A stretch of 64,000 nucleotides of DNA. It comes from Tubiluchus corallicola. Taxonomy: Eukaryota > Priapulida > Priapulimorpha > Priapulimorphida > Tubiluchidae. The notes beneath the pieces are model-generated. The model had not been told where the DNA came from and did no database searches. It was given only the letters and a program-made list of their open reading frames with translations. Location of the stretch: NCBI GenBank assembly GCA_030141605.1, contig JAQGDQ010000067.1, positions 620,001 to 684,000 on the forward strand, written 5' to 3'. Of the stretch, positions 59,385 to 64,000 are shown in pieces. Position numbers and translations under genes: made by a program. Each line of letters opens with the position of its first letter. The first letter of the stretch is position 1.

Positions 59385-62193
59385 CTTGATGAAAATATTT
59401 TTTTATAATTATGCTTTCACATTTACAATTTGTAGAGTTTAATCATATCTTTTCAGAGCTAAAGGTTTGTGACAAACTCTTCTGATGAAAAATTGTTGAT
59501 TATTAAATAAACAGAATTTCATAATGCAGAAAAATGAGTTAGTTGAACTTTTATCTCATTTCGTGGGATAAAGATAATTTAATTCATGCACCCATAGACA
59601 TCTGTGATGCTTTTTTCCTGAAAAATGCCATCAACTTTATACATATTAAATGTAATGTCTGTATGCACATTGTTTCAATGGTCAATGTAGTGGTCATTGC
59701 AAGAAGAGACTTGTTAGAAAAGCTTCTTCCACAATCATGAATACCATTTCTAGGTCTCAGTGTACAGGTCTTTGGATAAGGAAACAGTCAAATGTTAACT
59801 GTATAGTTTGCATTAGAAGTTAGCAACACTAAATAAATGGGGCTCTCATTCAGCTCACTTGAGCTTCGGGAAAATTTCTCAATTGGAAGCCTTTTGGGTG
59901 CCAGACTAGTGAAAGTGGAAAGCCACAAAGTGCAGAATCAAAACTGGTTTTCACTGTTATGCTATATATTGTTGCATATGCTTGATTTTGTGAAGTGATC
60001 ATTTTAACTAAAAATGTTGTGAGAAATAGGAAAACAGTGAATTATTAAAAATTCATTATACAAAATGAAAACAATAGGTACAGCATTAAATGCCATTCGA
60101 ACATGGATTAAACAGCTCTATCAGTTTGGTGGTCATCCTAGATAATGAGCGAAGTTGTGGTCCTGCCACAACATACCGCTATCCAATAAATCACTGATTA
60201 TTCATAGGCTTCATATTCGTGCAGCGCCAAGATGTCGTAAAATGAAGAATTAAGCAGAAATGTCAGTAGTTAAGCAGGAATGACAGTAGTTTTCTTCATT
60301 TAACCTTTCCGCCGCGACAGATTCTCGATAAACGGCAGCAACATTTTTAGCAACAATATTTCTAACGTTTGTTTTGCGGGTTGAAGAAGTTTTTTCATCT
60401 CGTGATGTTTGTTAAAGTATACGAAACGGCTTTAACATCTATATGTACGTGAGATTAAACCTTCTGTAACAGATCTGCAAATAAATGTCTTGAAATTTTT
60501 ATCAAAAGGGCATTAATGTTGATATTTTCCTTCACAGATGGTTAATAATTGGCTTGTTATCGACTGGAAGTAATAATATGTTAGCAGATTGAAATTGCAG
60601 CAGGTTATGTTTACACGTGGGCGCGTTTATCAGCTCTGCCGAGGCTGCGTATTACAACGCTTATCAAAGGTGTTTCAATATGTTACTGCGTGCCAGATTA
60701 ACATTGTTAGCTACACTTAGAGGTGTAAGTTCAAGCCAGTAAACCCACAGATGTGTTTGCTTTCAGCATTTGTTTTTAGTTATTTACACTGATTTGATAC
60801 CCAGTGGGCTGGACATATCACAACTATTGTACGTTAACAATCGCTTACATTGTAATAGATTGATTGGTCGATCGATTTTTAGTGATTAGCTGACAACAAT
60901 GATTTAGTGGTAAGTTAAATTTTGATTTTTCTTCTTTGTGCACTACGTACACTCAATTTACAAATTATTAACTTATACACATTTCAGCTTATTAGTTTTT
61001 TTCACACTTATACGCTGAAGAAATGGACAATTTGTAGATTTTGTTTTTCTATTCTAAAGTTCGTCGTTTTGATGAATAGTCAGGATAGGGATATACAATC
61101 GATTTGGACTTTGGAGTTATAACCTGCCTACATGTAAATTAGGATTGTCTAATACGCACTCAAGTTTCAATGAGAAAATTGCAAGTATTCCAATTGTAAG
61201 TGTTCAAGTTATTGGGCTATGCGTATGCTGATTCATACATAAACTTTAAATTTGGGTATTAAATTTCTTGTCAAACATGTTAATAGCTGTGAAATTTCGT
61301 ATGTATAATAGGTAATCGTCCATTTTAGATTTATAGTTTTTTAGAATCTACACTCGTCATACTTTCAAGTTCCCAGCTACAAATCTGTATACATATAGTA
61401 TGAAAGCGCTAAATTATTGCGAGATAAGTGAATAAACTTACTTTTCAAATATGAACACGGTTCGACTGAAGTGTGTACATGCAACTATATGTAACCATTA
61501 ATTTAAATAATTGAAAATTTATATTACTTTGTTAATTGAAGAAACTTGTACAAGCGTGAGCTATGCACTTAGAATGATGTTTGTCAGATTTTTCACTCGA
61601 GTATTGCTTAGTAACGATTGTGTGTTTGTATACTTGTTTTGCGATCATATGACATGCATTACCACTTTCGTTGCGTTCTAGAACACATATTGAGACAACA
61701 TGCGTTAGCTCATTCTGAATAGACCCATTCAACCTGAGTACTGTCACGTTCAAAGGGCAATAACATTAGAAAAACAGGAAGCCAGTTAAGCAGATTTTTC
61801 GTAATTAAATTTGCATCTGATAGCAATTTTTATTCGAAGAACAGAAAGCTTAGTTTATGCGGCACGTCATCAAGTTAGTATATGATTAGCTAGTTTTAGT
61901 TTCGCTTTTTCTTCTGAGCTATCCTGTCGCGCAAAATACCCTTTACGCTCCCATACTTACAAATCGTCGAAAAATAGACACTTAGCACAACTTTGAACTC
62001 AACTACACAGTTATTTGGGTTGACAAGATGAAGCAATAAAAAGTCACACACATGTAATTTGTAATCATCTTCTCACGCATTTTTATTTAGGCTCCTAAAA
62101 CTGCGCATCATGAATTATGTTCCTAATCCTAGTATTAATGTGGTAGTTGTAATGTTTATTGAAGTGATGAAGCTCCTAAAAACCATTCCTCTT
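59385..62193. other. Gene-free AT-rich stretch
   Basis: I see no coding homology, RNA gene or structured repeat here beyond short AT-rich tracts. Confidence 0.55.
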
Positions 62194-62737
62194 GAATGTG
62201 GGAAAGTTTGGTATAGGGAAATTTTGGTATGGGAAAATTTGGTACTAGGAATTTTTGGTACGCAGTAATTTTGGTACAGGTGCATTTGGTACTATCATCT
62301 TAAAGTACAAGGAATTTTTGGTACTAGGAGAATGTGGTACGGGGAATGTTTTGGTACGAGGAAAATATAGTACCAGGATTGTTTAATACAAAGAAATATT
62401 GACACAAGGAAGTTTCGGTACTAGGAAAATGTGGTACAAGGAAAATTCGGCACTAGGAAAGTTTGGCATTGGAAAATTTGGTATTAAACGAAAACTAGAA
62501 CATTTGTATAACTCAAAATAAAATAATTGTTTCAACTAGAGAATAAAGAAGTTTATTCAGTACGGAGAAAATATGGTACTAGGAAAGTCTGGTTTATTAA
62601 AAAGTTCATAAAACATTATAATATATTGTAATTAATCACATATTGTAATTAATAATGCATGGTAGTTAAAATTTTATCCGTGATTATCAAATCCCATTAA
62701 ATTTGAGAATTCTTTGCATATATTTTCATTGATGCTA

Positions 62738-63065
62738 TGCCAGTGTTTCCCAAACTTTTCTAGTACGTGACCCCTACCAAACCTATCATGACCCCCACCT
62801 TTATAAGCCTTCTGAAAACGTATTAAATTTTAACATTGTAGATACATTGTTTTACAATTTAAAAGATTAATCACAGCAGAGAGAGCAGTAACAAAAGGTG
62901 TTTATTATTGTTTGTGAATGTGTATTAATGTTTCTTAACAAGGATTGATATAATCATGTATTTTAAGGATGTATTTGCTTTTTTGATACAAACTCCTTGA
63001 CCCCCAGAAAAAGGCTCATGGTCCTTTTGGGGGTCATGACCCACAGTTTGAGAACGAATGCACTA
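62738..63065. mobile_element. hAT-like MITE nested in foldback copy 2
   Basis: It begins CAGTGTTTCCCAAACTTTTC and ends near CAGTTTGAGAACGAATGCACTA, inverted in the AAAC...GTTT core. GTGACCCC and GGGGTCATGACCC lie just inside. The termini resemble Charlie-type hAT ends (CAGTGTTTCTCAAAC). I could not identify an 8-bp target duplication. Confidence 0.55.
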
Positions 63066-63254
63066 CACCGTCTAGTATTTTACGGGTCATGGCTAGTTAT
63101 AAGTAATAGAAAGTTTTGCCAAATTTGAAAAGTGAGTATTATTTGTTTCCACTACCCAAGCTCCATAGAAGTATTTTGCATAAAATGGAAACTGAATTTA
63201 AATCAATGGCATTATCAGAAGCACCCCAAATATGCCACATTGTGTAGTGTCAGC

Positions 63255-63600
63255 AGTAAGTACTGTTGTAATCACTGTCATAATCATTGTCACTGTCAAC
63301 ATCATCGGTGTCATCTTTGCCATGATTATCACTGTTATCATCGTCATCATAATTATCATCATCACTATCGTCATCGTTGTTATCATCAATATTATTGTCA
63401 TCACTGTTACTGTAATCATTCGTCGTTCCTTATAGGCACAACAACAACAACAGCAACAGTTGTGATGATGATGGTGATGATAATTATCATGTTCACTGCT
63501 AACAATGTTAACAGCAGCAGCAACAACAATAGCAACAGCAACAACAACAGTAGCAGCAGCAACAACAACAACAATGACAACAGCAACAGCAACCAAATGA
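63255..63600. repeat. ATC/AAC/AGC trinucleotide-rich core of foldback copy 2
   Basis: Mixed (ATC)n followed by (AACAGC)n tracts give long open frames of Ile/Val, Asn/Ser or Leu in all phases. It is the inverted counterpart of 20985-21300 in copy 1. Confidence 0.85.
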
Positions 63601-64000
63601 CAAATAGCAAACAACAGACAAACAAACAAAGAGGATGCGAACGAAAAACAAATAGAAACAGATGCAATAACATGAGTCTCTATAACTTGTTTGTTCGAGT
63701 AGGTTATATAAAATATATTTTCATGTTTAAATAGACTTTCCTAGTACCAAACTTGTTCTGTACCATTGTTACCTTGTGCCATATTTACTTGTACCAAAAA
63801 TGCCTGACAAAACTTCGTTAGTATCATATTTACTCTGTACGAAATTGTCCCAGTACCAAAATTACCAAGTACCAAAAATTGTTAGTACCAAATTTTCCCG
63901 GTACCAAAATTTCCTCGTACCAAAATTAACATTACCAAACTTATCACACACCTTCCATTCAGCCTACACGCAGTTAAACTAATTGAAATTTTCCTATGAT

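Larger units (their letters stand above)
62194..63950 (-). mobile_element. GGTAC foldback element, copy 2
   Basis: Opposite orientation to copy 1 (20660-21809). The left arm (62194-62600) has TTTGGTACTAGGAAAATGTG-type repeats; the right arm (63735-63950) has CCTAGTACCAAACTTG-type repeats. Subterminal (TTTTATCCGTGATTATC) and core (CACTGCTAACAATGTTAAC) blocks match copy 1 inverted. It is longer than copy 1 by an insertion at about 62700-63130. Confidence 0.8.

Noticed and set aside
63132-63734. 200-codon plus-strand frame rich in His, Asn and Ser
   Set aside because: It is trinucleotide repeat translation inside foldback copy 2, with no splice or homology support.

Overview
The window is nuclear DNA from an animal, almost certainly an invertebrate. 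It is AT-rich and has spliceosomal introns (GT-AG plus one probable GC-AG), metazoan protein families, many microsatellites, non-LTR retrotransposons, hAT-like elements and foldback/MITE elements. I cannot name the species. Most long open frames here are read-through of simple repeats, so the genes were assembled exon by exon from splice signals, phase and family similarity. All family comparisons are from memory.

Layout. (1) 1-940: a TACAC pentanucleotide array. (2) 1213-2928, + strand: last three exons of a probable secreted reprolysin (ADAM/ADAMTS/tick-metalloprotease-like) gene that begins outside the recognisable part of the window. (3) 6174-28871, + strand: a complete 12-exon gene for an atypical soluble guanylate cyclase (Gyc-88E/beta-2-like, 811 aa). 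It has an HNOB heme domain, a coiled-coil linker, a complete class III cyclase domain and a C-terminal CaaX box (CIIL). Its introns hold a minisatellite, two foldback elements and several MITEs. (4) 29780-39037, - strand: a complete 10-exon gene for a C16orf89/UPF0764-like protein (535 aa) with a signal peptide and, unusually, a C-terminal membrane anchor. (5) 39038-39191: a CpG-richer 154-bp gap between divergent start codons, a likely bidirectional promoter. (6) 39192-54586, + strand: a complete 7-exon gene for the CXXC zinc-binding protein CZIB (C1orf123/UPF0587, 160 aa). Its first two introns are swollen by at least three LINE copies, one of them split by a 2.4-kb nested insertion. (7) 54587-64000: no gene seen; tandem duplications, a 1.1-kb non-autonomous hAT element with 8-bp target duplication, and a second copy of the foldback element found in the cyclase gene.

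Functional reading. The cyclase chain carries the heme-ligand histidine and all metal, guanine and transition-state residues, so it could work as a homodimer sensing O2 or NO. Its last exon adds a prenylation motif, and retaining the last intron would end the protein exactly at the splice donor, which suggests a soluble/membrane switch. The C16orf89-like and CZIB genes share a promoter interval but have no known common pathway. The repeat landscape is the most novel part: foldback elements built from GGTAC-containing minisatellites, a MITE family enclosing telomere-like TTAGGG repeats, and a dispersed repeat present twice.
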